Assembly (NCBI GenBank): GCA_002919265.1
Contig: PKEY01000030.1
Span: 1-41,970, forward strand
Reading direction: 5' to 3'
Length of the DNA stretch: 41,970 nucleotides
Source of the DNA: Hyphomicrobiaceae bacterium
Lineage (GTDB): Bacteria; Pseudomonadota; Alphaproteobacteria; Rhizobiales; Hyphomicrobiaceae
Below the pieces are notes generated by a model, which saw only the letters and a program-made list of their open reading frames with translations, was not told where the DNA came from and searched no databases. The translations under genes were made by a program, and so were the position numbers. Positions 33,298 to 41,970 of the stretch are shown piece after piece (position 1 is the stretch's first letter; each line of letters begins with the position of its first letter).

Positions 33298-33310
33298 CAG
33301 TGGCGCTCCT

Positions 33311-33928
33311 TTACGCGTGGCCGGCAGCATTCACCAAATGCGTGGGATTTATGCCAAGCTTGGACAGGGCGCGTTCGTATTTTTCTTCGACGTCGAGGTC
33401 GAACACGAGCTCTAGGTCCGCCTGGCAGCTGAGCCAGCCGTTCGCCTGGATTTCGCTCTCGAGCTGTCCCGGAGCCCATCCCGCGTACCCAAGGGCTAGG
33501 ATCGCCCGGTCCGGTCCTTCGCCGGCGGCCAGGGCCTTCAGGATGTCGATGGTTGCCGTTAGGCAGATGTCATCGCTGATCGGCAAAGTCGAAGAGGGTG
33601 TGAAATAATCCGAGCTGTGAAGGACGAAGCCTCGTTCCGGCTCGACGGGACCACCGACATGGATGGCCATCTTCGTGACGTGAGACGGCAGCGTGATCTC
33701 CGACTCCGGATCCAGGATTTGGAGCCTTTCAAGAAGGTCCGGGAAAAGCAGATTAGGCGCCCGCTGATTGATGATCAGCCCCATGGCGCCTTCCTCGGAA
33801 TGCGCGCACATGTAGATGACCGAGCGCGCAAATCTTTTGTCGGCCATCGCCGGCATCGCGATGAGCAGCTGCCCATCGAGGTAGCCATTGCTGCTGGAGA
33901 GCTTTCGTTGCTGCCGTTTCGAAATCAT
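33311..33928 (-). CDS. YqgE/AlgH family protein
   Basis: The 205-residue protein has the family pattern [40 protein letters not shown] near the N-terminus, [19 protein letters not shown] in the middle and [15 protein letters not shown] toward the C-terminus. It is cytoplasmic. AlgH was named for an effect on alginate expression in Pseudomonas, but its biochemical role is not settled. It is divergent from the DsbD-alpha-like gene, an arrangement I associate with Hyphomicrobiales genomes. The start at the ATG 33928 gives a few residues more than the usual family start. Confidence 0.92.
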   Translation of the reverse strand: MISKRQQRKLSSSNGYLDGQLLIAMPAMADKRFARSVIYMCAHSEEGAMGLIINQRAPNLLFPDLLERLQILDPESEITLPSHVTKMAIHVGGPVEPERGFVLHSSDYFTPSSTLPISDDICLTATIDILKALAAGEGPDRAILALGYAGWAPGQLESEIQANGWLSCQADLELVFDLDVEEKYERALSKLGINPTHLVNAAGHA

Positions 33929-34079
33929 GGCCTGAGTGTAGCCTTAGCCTCTTTCACCGTGAAGCTGGAAATGCATCGAAGCGCCGAACTTCCGCTTGTC
34001 ACGTCGAGTTGATCTGGCTTGCAGGTGGCTCAACCCCGGCTACATAGGGACTGGTACCGGACAAGCAAGGAGCTTGGCA

Positions 34080-34928
34080 GTGACTTTCCGTAAGGTGCGC
34101 AGCCTGGACCTGGCGGTGATAATTTCGTTTAGCCTGTTGGCACCTGCATCTGCTGAACCGCTTTCCACGTCATGGGTTGCAGCCCACGGTGCCCGCGCGC
34201 GGCTCATCGCAGGCCATGTCGACGGCCTCTCAAACGGAAAAGCTGACTTGTGGGCCGGGGTGGAGATTCAACTCGACCCGGGTTGGAAGACCTATTGGCG
34301 CAGGCCCGGCGATTCTGGCGGTTTGCCGCCACACTTCGACTGGTCGCGGTCGAAGAACATCAAAGCCGTCACCGTGCTTTATCCCGCGCCGAGACGATTC
34401 AAGGACGCGATCGGCGATTCCGTCGGTTATTCCGGCGCGGTTTTGTTTCCAGTGAAGTTCCAGCGCGAGAACGAAGCCGCCTCTGCCGTCCTTCACCTCT
34501 CTTTCCAGTATGGCATCTGTCGTGAGATCTGCATTCCGGCAGAGGCGGAGTTCGCGTTAACCATTCCGCCGCACATTGAGGGAGCGAGTCCCGAGATCTC
34601 GGCTGCGCTGGCTCAGGTGCCTCGCCCGCAGCGCCGCCCGGAAGATCCGGAGCTTATCTCGCGTGAAGCCAAGCTCGAAGATCAGCCCCCCAAGCTCGTT
34701 CTTGAAGCCCGGTTTCCGAAGTCGGCTGACACAGCCGACATGTTCATCGAGGCCGAAGGAAGCACCTACGTTCCATTGCCGGTGAAGACGGGAGCTGAAG
34801 GTGACACGGTTCGGTTCGAGGTCGACCTCAGTGAGGGCCTGGAGCTCGATGAGCTGCGAGGCGCGAATTTGACGATCACGATGGTCTCGGAGCGAGGCCA
34901 GGCTGAAGCAACGTGGAAGCTGCCTTAG
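34080..34928 (+). CDS. Stand-alone DsbD alpha-domain-like periplasmic protein
   Basis: About 282 residues from the GTG at 34080, behind AAGGAG. The N-terminus is a signal peptide (LDLAVIISFSLLAPASAEP). The rest resembles the N-terminal (alpha) thiol-carrier domain of DsbD/ScsB: DLWAGVEIQLDPGWKTYWRRPGDSGGLPP, and a Cys pair in FQYGICREICIPAEAEF near residues 145-161. Neither the DsbD transmembrane domain nor the C-terminal thioredoxin domain is present or adjacent. It may receive electrons from a membrane reductase encoded elsewhere, or assist copper or thiol homeostasis. It lies 109 bp upstream of the peroxiredoxin gene. Function is inferred from the domain only. Confidence 0.8.
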   Translation: MTFRKVRSLDLAVIISFSLLAPASAEPLSTSWVAAHGARARLIAGHVDGLSNGKADLWAGVEIQLDPGWKTYWRRPGDSGGLPPHFDWSRSKNIKAVTVLYPAPRRFKDAIGDSVGYSGAVLFPVKFQRENEAASAVLHLSFQYGICREICIPAEAEFALTIPPHIEGASPEISAALAQVPRPQRRPEDPELISREAKLEDQPPKLVLEARFPKSADTADMFIEAEGSTYVPLPVKTGAEGDTVRFEVDLSEGLELDELRGANLTITMVSERGQAEATWKLP

Positions 34929-35037
34929 TGGGCGCCTTGATTTAGGTCAAATCGCTCTTTGAGCTATCCAAGAGTGCGTATAGGGTCTCCCGCGGTGCCA
35001 GTTTTAGGTACGCTGTAAGCAATTTCCGGAGAGCATC

Positions 35038-35526
35038 ATGACGATCAAGGTTGGCGATCGGTTGCCCGAAGCAACGTTCACCATCATGGGCCCAGAAGGG
35101 CCGAAGCCGGTAACGACGAGCGAAGTTTTCGGCGGCAAGAAAGTGGCCCTGTTTGCGGTTCCCGGCGCCTACACTCCGACGTGCCACAAACAGCACATGC
35201 CCGGCTATGTCGCCAACGCCGAGGAGTTCAAGAACAAGGGCTTTGATATGATCGCCTGCACGGCGGTGAACGACATCTTCGTGCTGAGCCAGTGGGCCAA
35301 GGACACCGGCGCCGAGGGTAAGATCACCATGCTGGCCGACGGAAGCGCCGAGTTCGCCAAGAAGATCGGGCTCGACATTGACCTCACGGCGCGCGGCCTG
35401 GGCATCCGCTCGAAGCGTTACTCGATGATCGTCGAAGACGGTGTCGTGAAGGTACTCAACGTCGAGGATGCTCCACCTCAGCATGACAAGTCGAGCGCGT
35501 CAACGCTTCTGGCCTGCTCGCTTTAA
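35038..35526 (+). CDS. Prx5-type peroxiredoxin
   Basis: The 162-residue protein has the peroxiredoxin active site P42-x3-T46-x2-C49 in VPGAYTPTCHKQHMPGY, the Prx5 variant. It reduces peroxides with a thiol reductant in the cytoplasm; no signal peptide is present. A further Cys in the middle (MIACTAVND) and one near the C-terminus (LLACSL) are candidate resolving residues. GGAGAG stands seven bases before the ATG. It may be co-transcribed with the DsbD-alpha-like gene 109 bp upstream, although the compartments differ. A terminator follows at 35559-35587. Confidence 0.95.
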   Translation: MTIKVGDRLPEATFTIMGPEGPKPVTTSEVFGGKKVALFAVPGAYTPTCHKQHMPGYVANAEEFKNKGFDMIACTAVNDIFVLSQWAKDTGAEGKITMLADGSAEFAKKIGLDIDLTARGLGIRSKRYSMIVEDGVVKVLNVEDAPPQHDKSSASTLLACSL

Positions 35527-35558
35527 GTTTTCGCGGAGATGGATCGAAGTGGGTGATC

Positions 35559-35592
35559 TGCGGCGCGCCAGTTAAAGGCGCGCCGCATTCAT
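35559..35592 (+). terminator. Strong hairpin terminator between convergent genes
   Basis: TGCGGCGCGCC (35559-35569) pairs perfectly with GGCGCGCCGCA (35577-35587) around a 7-base loop, then TTCATTT. The 11-bp GC-rich stem separates the peroxiredoxin gene (plus) from rnhA (minus). Confidence 0.8.
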
Positions 35593-35601
35593 TTGCAACA
35601 A

Positions 35602-36063
35602 TCAGCCCACCGATTGGTCTTTCAGCTCCCGAATAGCCATACGCGCAAGTTCATCGGCGCGCTCATTTTCGGGGTGGCCGGCGTGGCCTTTGATCCAGTG
35701 CCAGCGAATTTCGTGTTCGCCGAGGGCCCGGTCCAACCGCTGCCAGAGCTCGACATTCTTGACCGGTTTCTTGTCAGCCGTGCGCCAGTTGTTGCGCTTC
35801 CAGGTGTGTATCCAGGACGTGATGCCGTTCCGCAGGTAGGCGCTATCGGTGTAGATGTCCACGATGGACGGCCGCTTCAGCGCCTCAAGCGCCATGATGG
35901 CTGCCATTAGCTCCATCCGATTGTTGGTGGTGACCGGCTCGCCGCCGCGAATCTCCTTCCGGTGCGGGCCGGAAGTCAGAATCGCCGCCCAGCCGCCAGG
36001 CCCCGGATTACCGGAGCACGCGCCATCGGTATGGATTTCCACGTGCGGACGCTCGCGGCTCAT
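35602..36063 (-). CDS. rnhA: Ribonuclease HI
   Basis: The 153-residue protein cleaves the RNA strand of RNA-DNA hybrids, acting on R-loops and replication primers in the cytoplasm. Its catalytic carboxylates are visible: Asp13 ([14 protein letters not shown]), Glu51 (NNRMELMA), Asp73 (YTDSAYL) and Asp137 (NERADELA), with His127 in the flexible loop. Length is normal. Its ATG overlaps the thrB stop by four bases (36060-36063), so it is translationally coupled as the last gene of ispH-thrB-rnhA. This order is common in alphaproteobacteria. Confidence 0.97.
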   Translation of the reverse strand: MSRERPHVEIHTDGACSGNPGPGGWAAILTSGPHRKEIRGGEPVTTNNRMELMAAIMALEALKRPSIVDIYTDSAYLRNGITSWIHTWKRNNWRTADKKPVKNVELWQRLDRALGEHEIRWHWIKGHAGHPENERADELARMAIRELKDQSVG

Positions 36064-37031
36064 GCGACAGTCTCGAGCCCATATTCGCTGGCTGAGCGCA
36101 CCGTACGGTGGAAGCGCAGGCGGCGCAGGTATTCGAGCGGATTGTGCGGCTTTACCAAAGCGCTTTGCGATGTGTGGAGCCAGTCATAGGCGCGCGTGAG
36201 CAGGAACCGAAGCGCGGCGCCTCGCGCCAATATTGGCAGAACCTCGCGTTCTGACGGTTCGAGCACGCGTTCCTGTTCATACCCTTTGAGCAAGGCACGG
36301 CTCTTGGTGATGTTGAACGAGTAGTCCTGCTCGAAACACCAGGCGTTTAGACAAATTGCGATGTCGTACGCGAAGTAGTCGTTGCAAGCGAAGTAGAAAT
36401 CAATCAGCCCTGAGAGCTGGTCGCCGCGGAAGAACACATTGTCGGGAAAGAGGTCGGCGTGGATGATGCCTGCTGGCAGTCCCTTCGGCCAGATTGGCAG
36501 CAGCTCATCAAGCTCGCGGCGGATGTCATCGGTAAGACCAGGACAGACCTCATCAGCGCGATCCTCGAAGCGGCTGAAAAGCTCCACCCACCCCTTCGGG
36601 CCCAATGCGTTTTCTCGGGTGAGCGCAAAGTCCCGTCCAGCGAGATGAAGCTTTGCCAATGCCGCGCCTACGGCCTGGCAATGCTCCGGTCGGGGCCGGC
36701 GAATCCACATGCCGTCGAGAAAGGTCACCAGTGCAGCAGGTCGCCCCGCCAGCTCGTTCAGCATTTCACCATTTCGGTCGCGAACAGGAGTGGGGCAGGT
36801 GATGCCGGCGTTCGCCAGATGCTCCATCAGACCAAGGAAAAACGGCAAGTCCTCGCGCCTGACGCGCTTCTCGTAGAGCGTCAGGATGAAACGGCCCTGG
36901 GTTGTGTGGACGAGATAGTTCGTGTTCTCGACCCCCTCGGCGATACCCTTGCAGGAAATCACCTCGCCAAGCCCGTAGCGGTCGATGAACCGTGCAAGCT
37001 CGTCGTCAGCGACTTCGGTGTAGACGGCCAT
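36060..37031 (-). CDS. thrB: Homoserine kinase (choline-kinase-like type)
   Basis: About 323 residues from the ATG at 37031. It phosphorylates homoserine in threonine biosynthesis. It is of the aminoglycoside phosphotransferase/choline kinase fold, not the GHMP type, as usual in alphaproteobacteria. Landmarks are [32 protein letters not shown], the catalytic [13 protein letters not shown] and [17 protein letters not shown]. The start leaves a 4-bp gap after the ispH stop (37036); a longer frame from 37085 would overlap ispH. It is followed, with a 4-base overlap, by rnhA. Confidence 0.96.
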   Translation of the reverse strand: MAVYTEVADDELARFIDRYGLGEVISCKGIAEGVENTNYLVHTTQGRFILTLYEKRVRREDLPFFLGLMEHLANAGITCPTPVRDRNGEMLNELAGRPAALVTFLDGMWIRRPRPEHCQAVGAALAKLHLAGRDFALTRENALGPKGWVELFSRFEDRADEVCPGLTDDIRRELDELLPIWPKGLPAGIIHADLFPDNVFFRGDQLSGLIDFYFACNDYFAYDIAICLNAWCFEQDYSFNITKSRALLKGYEQERVLEPSEREVLPILARGAALRFLLTRAYDWLHTSQSALVKPHNPLEYLRRLRFHRTVRSASEYGLETVA

Positions 37032-37035
37032 GGCG

Positions 37036-38052
37036 TCAGGCGCTCGCGATTTTCTTACGGGCTGGGGCGACGTCGCGCAGCTCACGGGGCACGTTGAACG
37101 CGATGTGCTCCTGGGCGGTACTGACCGTTTCGACGGTCACATCAAAGCGCGCGCGGAAGGAGTCGATGATTTCATTGACCAGCTCCTCGGGGGCTGACGC
37201 GCCGGCAGTGATTCCGACAGCCTGCACGCCTTGGAAGTCTGCCCAATCGAGGTCCGTGGCCCGTTGAACGAGCATTGCGCGGCTGCAGCCTGCGCGCTCC
37301 GCCACCTCGACAAGCCGCAACGAGTTCGAGCTGTTCGGCGCCCCGACCACCAGAAACCGCTCAACCTTGGGCGCCACCGCCTTCACCGCTGCCTGCCTGT
37401 TCGTCGTTGCGTAGCAGATGTCCTCCTTATGGGGGCCCACAATCTTCGGGAAACGCTGCTGCAGTACAGCTACGATCTCCGCCGTGTCGTCCACTGAAAG
37501 GGTCGTCTGGGTGACGTACGCCAGCTTTTCCGGATCCTTTGGGGTGAATTTGCGGGCGTCTTCCACCGTCTCGATCAACGTGACCGCACCTTCCGGCAAC
37601 TGACCCATGGTGCCGATGATTTCGGGATGGCCGGCATGTCCAATGAGCACCAGCTCGCGACCTTGGGCGTAATGCTGATGTGCTTCCTTGTGGACCTTCG
37701 AGACCAGCGGGCAGGTCGCATCCAGGTGGAACAGGTTGCGCGCCCTGGCCGCCGCGGGGACCGATTTGGGCACGCCATGTGCCGAGAAGATCACAGGCGC
37801 GTCGGTATCCGGGATCTCGTCCAGCTCCTCCACAAAAATGGCACCTTTCGCCCGAAGAGATTCGACCACGAATCGATTGTGTACGATCTCATGCCGCACG
37901 TAGACGGGAGGGCCGTACTTGGCCAGCGCCAGTTCCACGATCTGGATTGCGCGATCCACCCCTGCGCAGAACCCGCGGGGGGCCGCCAATATCAACGTGA
38001 TTTTTTGCCGTTCGCCGCGTGGGCTCTGGTCAAGGGCCGGAGAGGCGGACAT
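37036..38052 (-). CDS. ispH: 4-hydroxy-3-methylbut-2-enyl diphosphate reductase
   Basis: About 338 residues from the ATG at 38052. The enzyme carries out the last step of the MEP isoprenoid pathway, making IPP and DMAPP with an Fe-S cluster. The three cluster cysteines lie in [25 protein letters not shown] and [22 protein letters not shown] and [15 protein letters not shown] are the substrate-binding histidine motifs, and [17 protein letters not shown] is also diagnostic. A TTG at 38070 would extend the protein by six residues. It is the first gene of the ispH-thrB-rnhA unit and is divergent from a lipoprotein gene. Confidence 0.97.
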   Translation of the reverse strand: MSASPALDQSPRGERQKITLILAAPRGFCAGVDRAIQIVELALAKYGPPVYVRHEIVHNRFVVESLRAKGAIFVEELDEIPDTDAPVIFSAHGVPKSVPAAARARNLFHLDATCPLVSKVHKEAHQHYAQGRELVLIGHAGHPEIIGTMGQLPEGAVTLIETVEDARKFTPKDPEKLAYVTQTTLSVDDTAEIVAVLQQRFPKIVGPHKEDICYATTNRQAAVKAVAPKVERFLVVGAPNSSNSLRLVEVAERAGCSRAMLVQRATDLDWADFQGVQAVGITAGASAPEELVNEIIDSFRARFDVTVETVSTAQEHIAFNVPRELRDVAPARKKIASA

Positions 38053-38242
38053 ACCTTTGGTCCAGGTCAATGAGTCGAGTCCTCTTTCGTAGCTACGCGG
38101 TCGGCCGCTGTGAGTCGAGGGTGTTGGGGGCCCTCAGCGGCGATGCGACCAGTGTTCCTACGTGTGCGGGGTTTCCCGCCACAGGGCAAGTCAGCAAAGT
38201 GCCGGGGCTGTCCGGCCAGAACAAGTAACGAGCGGAACGACT

Positions 38243-38899
38243 GTGAACATACTCAAGTCAGCTGCGGCGCGCAGATCGCTTCAGGTGATCGCTTCCGGGT
38301 TGATGGTGACGCTGGTCGCAGGCTGCGGCATGTCCAGCCTCACCTCGGGAATCGGCGGTGGTATGCTCGGCGGTTCTTCAAGCTCGAACACCGAGATTGC
38401 TTCGGTGAGCGAAGACCAGCTCCTTACTGCGGCCAAGGCTGACTACAACACTACTGCATCGGCCGGCATCGACGCCGCCCACAATTGCCCGCGCTTCATT
38501 GTGTCACCCACGGGCAACCACGTTACGATTTACGAGCAAGGTCGCATCGGCGACGCCCTGGCCGTCATGCATCGCGGCGAGATCACAAAGACGGCGCGCG
38601 AGTGCTATATCGAAAACGGGCGGGTTACGGTTAAGTACGGGTTCTCGGGGCGCGTGCTTTTGGGGCCGCGCGGACAGGCCGGGACCATACGCTTGCCCGT
38701 CAACGTGTACGTGAACGACCCGCGGCGTGAGAAGCTGACGCAAGATGCCATGGCCGTGGACGTGGCAGTCTCGGTCGATCGGCCAATTGGCTATTTCTCT
38801 GTCGTGCGCACGGTCTCCTTCCCGCTTCAGGAGGGAACCCGGCCTGCCGAGTATGAGGTGCTAGTTGGCTTCGATCGGAACCTGCCGAACGCCGGCTGA
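38243..38899 (+). CDS. Putative outer-membrane lipoprotein
   Basis: About 218 residues from a GTG at 38243. The N-terminus MNILKSAAARRSLQVIASGLMVTLVAGCGMSS holds a lipobox (LVAG|C), so it should be lipidated after signal peptidase II cleavage. A Gly/Ser-rich segment follows, then a mostly beta-strand domain of about 140 residues (PRFIVSPTGNHVTIYEQGRIGD, GFSGRVLLGPRGQAGTIRLPVNVYVND). The fold and role are unknown to me; similar lipoproteins are common in Hyphomicrobiales near ispH. It probably sits in the periplasm or outer membrane. No operon partner is visible. Confidence 0.85.
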   Translation: MNILKSAAARRSLQVIASGLMVTLVAGCGMSSLTSGIGGGMLGGSSSSNTEIASVSEDQLLTAAKADYNTTASAGIDAAHNCPRFIVSPTGNHVTIYEQGRIGDALAVMHRGEITKTARECYIENGRVTVKYGFSGRVLLGPRGQAGTIRLPVNVYVNDPRREKLTQDAMAVDVAVSVDRPIGYFSVVRTVSFPLQEGTRPAEYEVLVGFDRNLPNAG

Positions 38900-39000
38900 A
38901 GAAACCTCTTCGCAGCGCGGAAGCTGCAGGTCTGTTGAGATGCTGCGATGCAGATTGACTTCGCAATCCACAGGCCTAAGGTGAGGCACTGCCAGTCGAC

Positions 39001-39212
39001 ACTTGCGGGAGAGTCCGGCCGTATTGAGTGAGCCGGCGCCGAAGGAGCAACCGCCCCGGAACCTCTCAGGCAAAAGGACCGCAAGTTGATGGCGCTCTGG
39101 AAAGCGGTCGAGGTGATCAGTCACCCGGCCCACCGAAGGGGTTAAGACCCTGCTCTCGCAACTCATAACCGCGAGGCTAGGGTTGACTCTCTCAGGTTCC
39201 GAGACAGAGGGG
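39001..39212 (+). ncRNA. Tandem glycine riboswitch (two aptamers)
   Basis: Two aptamers stand in series upstream of gcvT. Aptamer I: P1 ACTTGCGG (39001-39008) pairs with CCGCAAGT (39079-39086), and it contains the core words GGGAGAG, CGCCGAAGG and CTCTCAGG (39063-39070). A short linker of about 8 bases follows. Aptamer II: P1 CTCTG (39095-39099) pairs with CAGAG (39205-39209), with CACCGAAGG (39131-39139) and CTCTCAGG (39189-39196). Both match the glycine riboswitch consensus. Glycine binding should turn on the glycine cleavage operon when glycine is in excess. Confidence 0.95.
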
Positions 39213-39251
39213 GCTCGATGACGGGTGTCTCGGCACTCGTCTCAACGAGCC
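39212..39251 (+). promoter_or_regulatory. Candidate riboswitch expression platform
   Basis: GGCTCG (39212-39217), directly after aptamer II, can pair with CGAGCC (39246-39251), 22 bases before the gcvT ATG. Closing or opening of this hairpin may link glycine binding to translation or elongation. There is no T-run, so control of translation start is more likely than termination. The pairing is visible; the mechanism is inferred. Confidence 0.4.
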
Positions 39252-39273
39252 GTCTCAAGTCTGGGAACGCCAA

Positions 39274-40416
39274 ATGAGCGCCGATACCGCTGGTCCGCTG
39301 AAGCGAACACCCCTCTACGATCTGCACTGTGAGCTCGGCGCCAAGATGGTGCCGTTCGCCGGCTATGAAATGCCGGTGCAGTATCAGCTCGGGATTCTGA
39401 AGGAGCACCAGCATACGCGGGCGCGCGCCGGGCTCTTCGACGTTTCCCACATGGGTCAGGCGTACCTGATCGGCCCCGATCACCAGACAACGGCCGCGGC
39501 TCTCGAAGCCCTCGTTCCTGCCGACATCCTCAATCTGAAGCCGGGCATGCAGCGCTACACGCAGCTGCTGAATTCCGAGGGCGGCATCGTTGACGATCTT
39601 ATGGTGACCCGCCCGGCCGATTCGGCTGAGGACGGCAAGCTGCTGCTGGTGGTCAATGCCTCCCGGAAGGAGGTGGACTACGAGTACATCTCAGGGCGAC
39701 TGCCCGCGTCAGTGCGGCTCGAGCCTCAGCCCGACCGCGCGCTTCTTGCGCTGCAGGGACCAGAGGCCGCGGCTGTCCTGGCCAAGCATTGCGCCGATGC
39801 AGTGGCACTGGGGTTCATGGCTGCGCGGCCCGCTTCTGTGGGGCCCTTCGCGTGCCACATCAGCCGCTCCGGCTACACCGGCGAGGACGGTTTCGAAATT
39901 TCGGTAGCGGCCGATCAGGTGGTGGATTTTGCGCGCCTGCTGCTGGCCGATGAAGCCGTGCAGCCAGCCGGCCTTGGTGCTCGTGACTCGCTCCGCCTTG
40001 AGGCCGGGCTCTGCCTCTATGGCCATGAGCTCGATGAGATGACGACGCCCGTCGAGGCAGGGCTCGTCTGGTCCATTCAGAAGCGTCGGCGCGAGGAGGG
40101 CGGTTTTCCTGGGGCCGAACGGATTCAGCGAGAGCTTCGCGAGGGGCCGAAACGCCTGCGCGTAGGCATCAAGCCCGAAGGGCGCGCACCGGCGCGCGAC
40201 GGCACGGAAATTCTGGATACCTCCGGCGCACGCATCGGCGTCATCACGTCCGGCGGCTTTGGGCCCACGGTGAATGGCCCGATTGCCATGGGCTACGTCG
40301 AAACCTCATTCGCCAAGCCTGGCACGCCGGTACAGCTGATGGTGCGCGGCAAGGCTCTGCCGGCGCAGATCGTCGACCTGCCTTTTGTGCCGCATCGTTA
40401 TTTCCGCAAAACCTAA
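39274..40416 (+). CDS. gcvT: Glycine cleavage system T protein (aminomethyltransferase)
   Basis: The 380-residue protein transfers the aminomethyl carbon from lipoyl-GcvH to tetrahydrofolate, releasing ammonia and giving methylene-THF. Landmarks are [24 protein letters not shown] near the start, [11 protein letters not shown] with the catalytic-region Asp, [30 protein letters not shown] and [15 protein letters not shown] near the end. It lies downstream of the tandem glycine riboswitch and starts the operon; gcvH begins 14 bp after its stop. Length is typical. Confidence 0.97.
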   Translation: MSADTAGPLKRTPLYDLHCELGAKMVPFAGYEMPVQYQLGILKEHQHTRARAGLFDVSHMGQAYLIGPDHQTTAAALEALVPADILNLKPGMQRYTQLLNSEGGIVDDLMVTRPADSAEDGKLLLVVNASRKEVDYEYISGRLPASVRLEPQPDRALLALQGPEAAAVLAKHCADAVALGFMAARPASVGPFACHISRSGYTGEDGFEISVAADQVVDFARLLLADEAVQPAGLGARDSLRLEAGLCLYGHELDEMTTPVEAGLVWSIQKRRREEGGFPGAERIQRELREGPKRLRVGIKPEGRAPARDGTEILDTSGARIGVITSGGFGPTVNGPIAMGYVETSFAKPGTPVQLMVRGKALPAQIVDLPFVPHRYFRKT

Positions 40417-40430
40417 CCGGAGACCTTTCA

Positions 40431-40805
40431 ATGGCGCTCGAACGCTTTACCGAGGATCACGAGTACATCCGCGTCGATGGCGACATCGGCACCGTTGGCA
40501 TCACACACCACGCGCAGGAGCAACTTGGCGATGTCGTGTTCGTGGAGCTGCCCGAGGCGGGGCGCGTGGTGAACCAGAAGGACGCGGTCGCTGTGGTCGA
40601 GTCCGTAAAGGCGGCCAGCGATGTCTTCGCTCCGGTTTCCGGCGAGGTTGTCGAGGTGAATGCAGAGCTCGCAGCCAACCCGGCGCTGGTGAACGAGGAT
40701 GCCGAAGGAAAAGCCTGGTTTTTCAAATTGCGGATCACGGACAAGTCCCAGCTGGACGGGCTGATGGACCGGGCGGCCTACGAGGAATTCGTCAAGCAAA
40801 GCTGA
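40431..40805 (+). CDS. gcvH: Glycine cleavage system H protein
   Basis: The 124-residue lipoyl carrier shuttles the aminomethyl group between the P, T and L proteins. The lipoylation site is Lys60 in [12 protein letters not shown]. The N-terminal pattern is [20 protein letters not shown] and the tail is [25 protein letters not shown], both typical. GGAG precedes the ATG and the gene is directly downstream of gcvT. A 134-bp gap separates it from gcvPA, longer than the gcvT-gcvH gap. Confidence 0.97.
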   Translation: MALERFTEDHEYIRVDGDIGTVGITHHAQEQLGDVVFVELPEAGRVVNQKDAVAVVESVKAASDVFAPVSGEVVEVNAELAANPALVNEDAEGKAWFFKLRITDKSQLDGLMDRAAYEEFVKQS

Positions 40806-40939
40806 ATGCCTTCGCTCTCCTCCTGAACGGAGAAGGGTGGGCGGGATAGTCCGTTCTCTGAGCGAGATTATTCCTCCTGATCTTCGCCTGCGGGAGAGAC
40901 GAAGGCACCTACGAGCGACGTACCGATGGAGCGGTGCTG

Positions 40940-41970
40940 ATGCGTTACCTACCCCTCGAGCAGGCCGATCGTGAGGCCATGCTCGCCAAGATCGGCGTCT
41001 CGTCCGTGGACGAGCTTTTCGCGAGCGTGCCGGCCGACAAGCTCCTGAAGGAGCTGCCGAACCTGCCAAGAGCCAAGGGTGAGCTGGAGGTCGAGCGCGA
41101 GCTGTCGAAGATGGCGGCGCGCAACGTTCCGGCAGGCTCGGTGCCGTTTTTCGTCGGTGCGGGCGCCTACCGCCACCATGTTCCGGCGACGGTCGATCAT
41201 CTGATCCAGCGTTCCGAGTTCCTCACGTCCTACACGCCGTACCAGCCCGAAATCAGCCAGGGCACGCTTCAGGCGCTGTTCGAGTTCCAGACGCAGGTGG
41301 CGCTGCTGACTGGCATGGAGGTTGCCAATGCTTCCATGTACGACGGCTCGACAGCGTGCGGCGAAGCGGTGCTGATGGCTCATCGCCTGACGCGGCGGAA
41401 GAAGGCGCTGCTGTCGGGCGGCCTGCATCCCCACTATCGCGCGGTGGTCGAAACTCTGGCGCATTGGGGCGGCTCGACAGTCGTGGCGCTGGATCCCGAC
41501 CCAACGGGCGTCGAGGACATCATCTCCAAGATCGATGACGAAACGTCGTGCGTCGTCGTCCAGTATCCAAGCTTCTACGGCACCATCCGTGATCTGACGC
41601 CGATTGCGGAAGCCGCTCACGCCAAGGGCGCCCTGCTGGTCGCTGTTGTGACCGAGATTGTATCACTCGGCCTACTGAAGCCGCCTGGCGAGATGGGTGC
41701 CGATATCGTGGCGGCGGAAGGCCAATCCATCGGGAATGGCCTCAACTTCGGCGGGCCTTACGTCGGGCTCTTTGCGACGCGCGAGAAGTTCATCCGCCAG
41801 ATGCCTGGCCGCCTCGCGGGCGAAACCGTGGATGCGGAGGGCCGGCGCGGATTTGTGCTCACCCTCTCGACGCGCGAGCAACACATTCGCCGCGAAAAAG
41901 CGACCTCGAACATCTGTACGAATTCGGGCCTGTGCGCGCTGGCATTCACCATCCACCTGACGCTGCTCGG
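40940..41970 (+). CDS. gcvPA: Glycine dehydrogenase (decarboxylating) subunit 1, truncated at window edge
   Basis: The frame stays open from the ATG at 40940 to the end, 343 codons so far. The sequence ([70 protein letters not shown]) matches the first-half subunit of a two-subunit P protein. The PLP-binding lysine should be in subunit 2, which lies outside the window if it follows. The split arrangement is well known in several alphaproteobacteria. GGAG lies eight bases before the ATG. It completes the riboswitch-controlled gcvT-gcvH-gcvPA set. Confidence 0.93.
   Translation, partial: MRYLPLEQADREAMLAKIGVSSVDELFASVPADKLLKELPNLPRAKGELEVERELSKMAARNVPAGSVPFFVGAGAYRHHVPATVDHLIQRSEFLTSYTPYQPEISQGTLQALFEFQTQVALLTGMEVANASMYDGSTACGEAVLMAHRLTRRKKALLSGGLHPHYRAVVETLAHWGGSTVVALDPDPTGVEDIISKIDDETSCVVVQYPSFYGTIRDLTPIAEAAHAKGALLVAVVTEIVSLGLLKPPGEMGADIVAAEGQSIGNGLNFGGPYVGLFATREKFIRQMPGRLAGETVDAEGRRGFVLTLSTREQHIRREKATSNICTNSGLCALAFTIHLTLL

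Noticed and set aside
40806-40939. Resemblance of the gcvH-gcvPA gap (GCGGGAGAGACGAAGGCAC) to a glycine aptamer core
   Set aside because: Only the first consensus words are similar. The CTCTCAGG half and a closing P1 stem are missing, so it is not called a third aptamer.
40949-41620. 223-codon minus-strand frame over gcvPA
   Set aside because: It is a shadow of the gcvPA reading frame, which is conserved and continues to the window edge.
1-41970. CRISPR arrays, tRNA or rRNA genes, insertion sequences
   Set aside because: I found no regularly spaced repeats, no cloverleaf-like segment with GTTC-type T loop in a plausible setting, and no transposase-like protein. A short degenerate element could still be missed by eye.

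Overview
The window looks like a chromosomal segment of an alphaproteobacterium, most likely of the order Hyphomicrobiales (Rhizobiales). This is inference from gene content: a ThrB of the choline-kinase-like type next to rnhA and ispH, a YqgE / DsbD-alpha-like / peroxiredoxin neighbourhood, CBS-BON proteins, TRAP transporters, and a glycine cleavage operon with a separate gcvPA gene. GC content is uneven. One sampled line in the glycosyltransferase block (13561-13620) has 26 G/C of 60, and one in gcvPA (41041-41100) has 39 of 60.

Layout. Positions 1-4430 form an accessory block on the + strand: the tail of an unknown gene, an HNH endonuclease, an XRE-type regulator, two tandem paralogous unknown genes followed by copies of a 28-bp repeat, and two more unknown genes. 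Facing it is a 1054-residue, apparently exported TPR-CHAT protease-like protein (4542-7706). From 8065 to 17375 lie a small secreted His-rich protein, a DUF3750 protein, an MsbA-like ABC exporter, four glycosyltransferases and an FkbM methyltransferase, which together resemble a surface-glycan cluster. From 17615 to 22828 come a His-rich SEC-C protein, guaA, a VOC/PhzF pair and a Na+/H+ antiporter.

Positions 23047-24802 hold a tight three-gene operon of two DUF1538 membrane proteins and a divergent PII-like protein. I consider this the most promising poorly described system here: a candidate two-subunit transporter with its own small-molecule-sensing regulator. It is followed by small secreted and stress-type genes (24915-27754), one stretch of which holds a + strand terminator with no + strand gene. 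Next is an amidase plus TRAP transporter operon (27788-32287, minus strand).

The right end is largely housekeeping: YqgE, a stand-alone DsbD-alpha-like protein, a Prx5-type peroxiredoxin, the ispH-thrB-rnhA operon (minus strand), a lipoprotein, and a tandem glycine riboswitch (39001-39212) in front of gcvT-gcvH-gcvPA. The last gene runs off the window. No tRNA, rRNA, CRISPR array, insertion sequence or replication origin was recognised.
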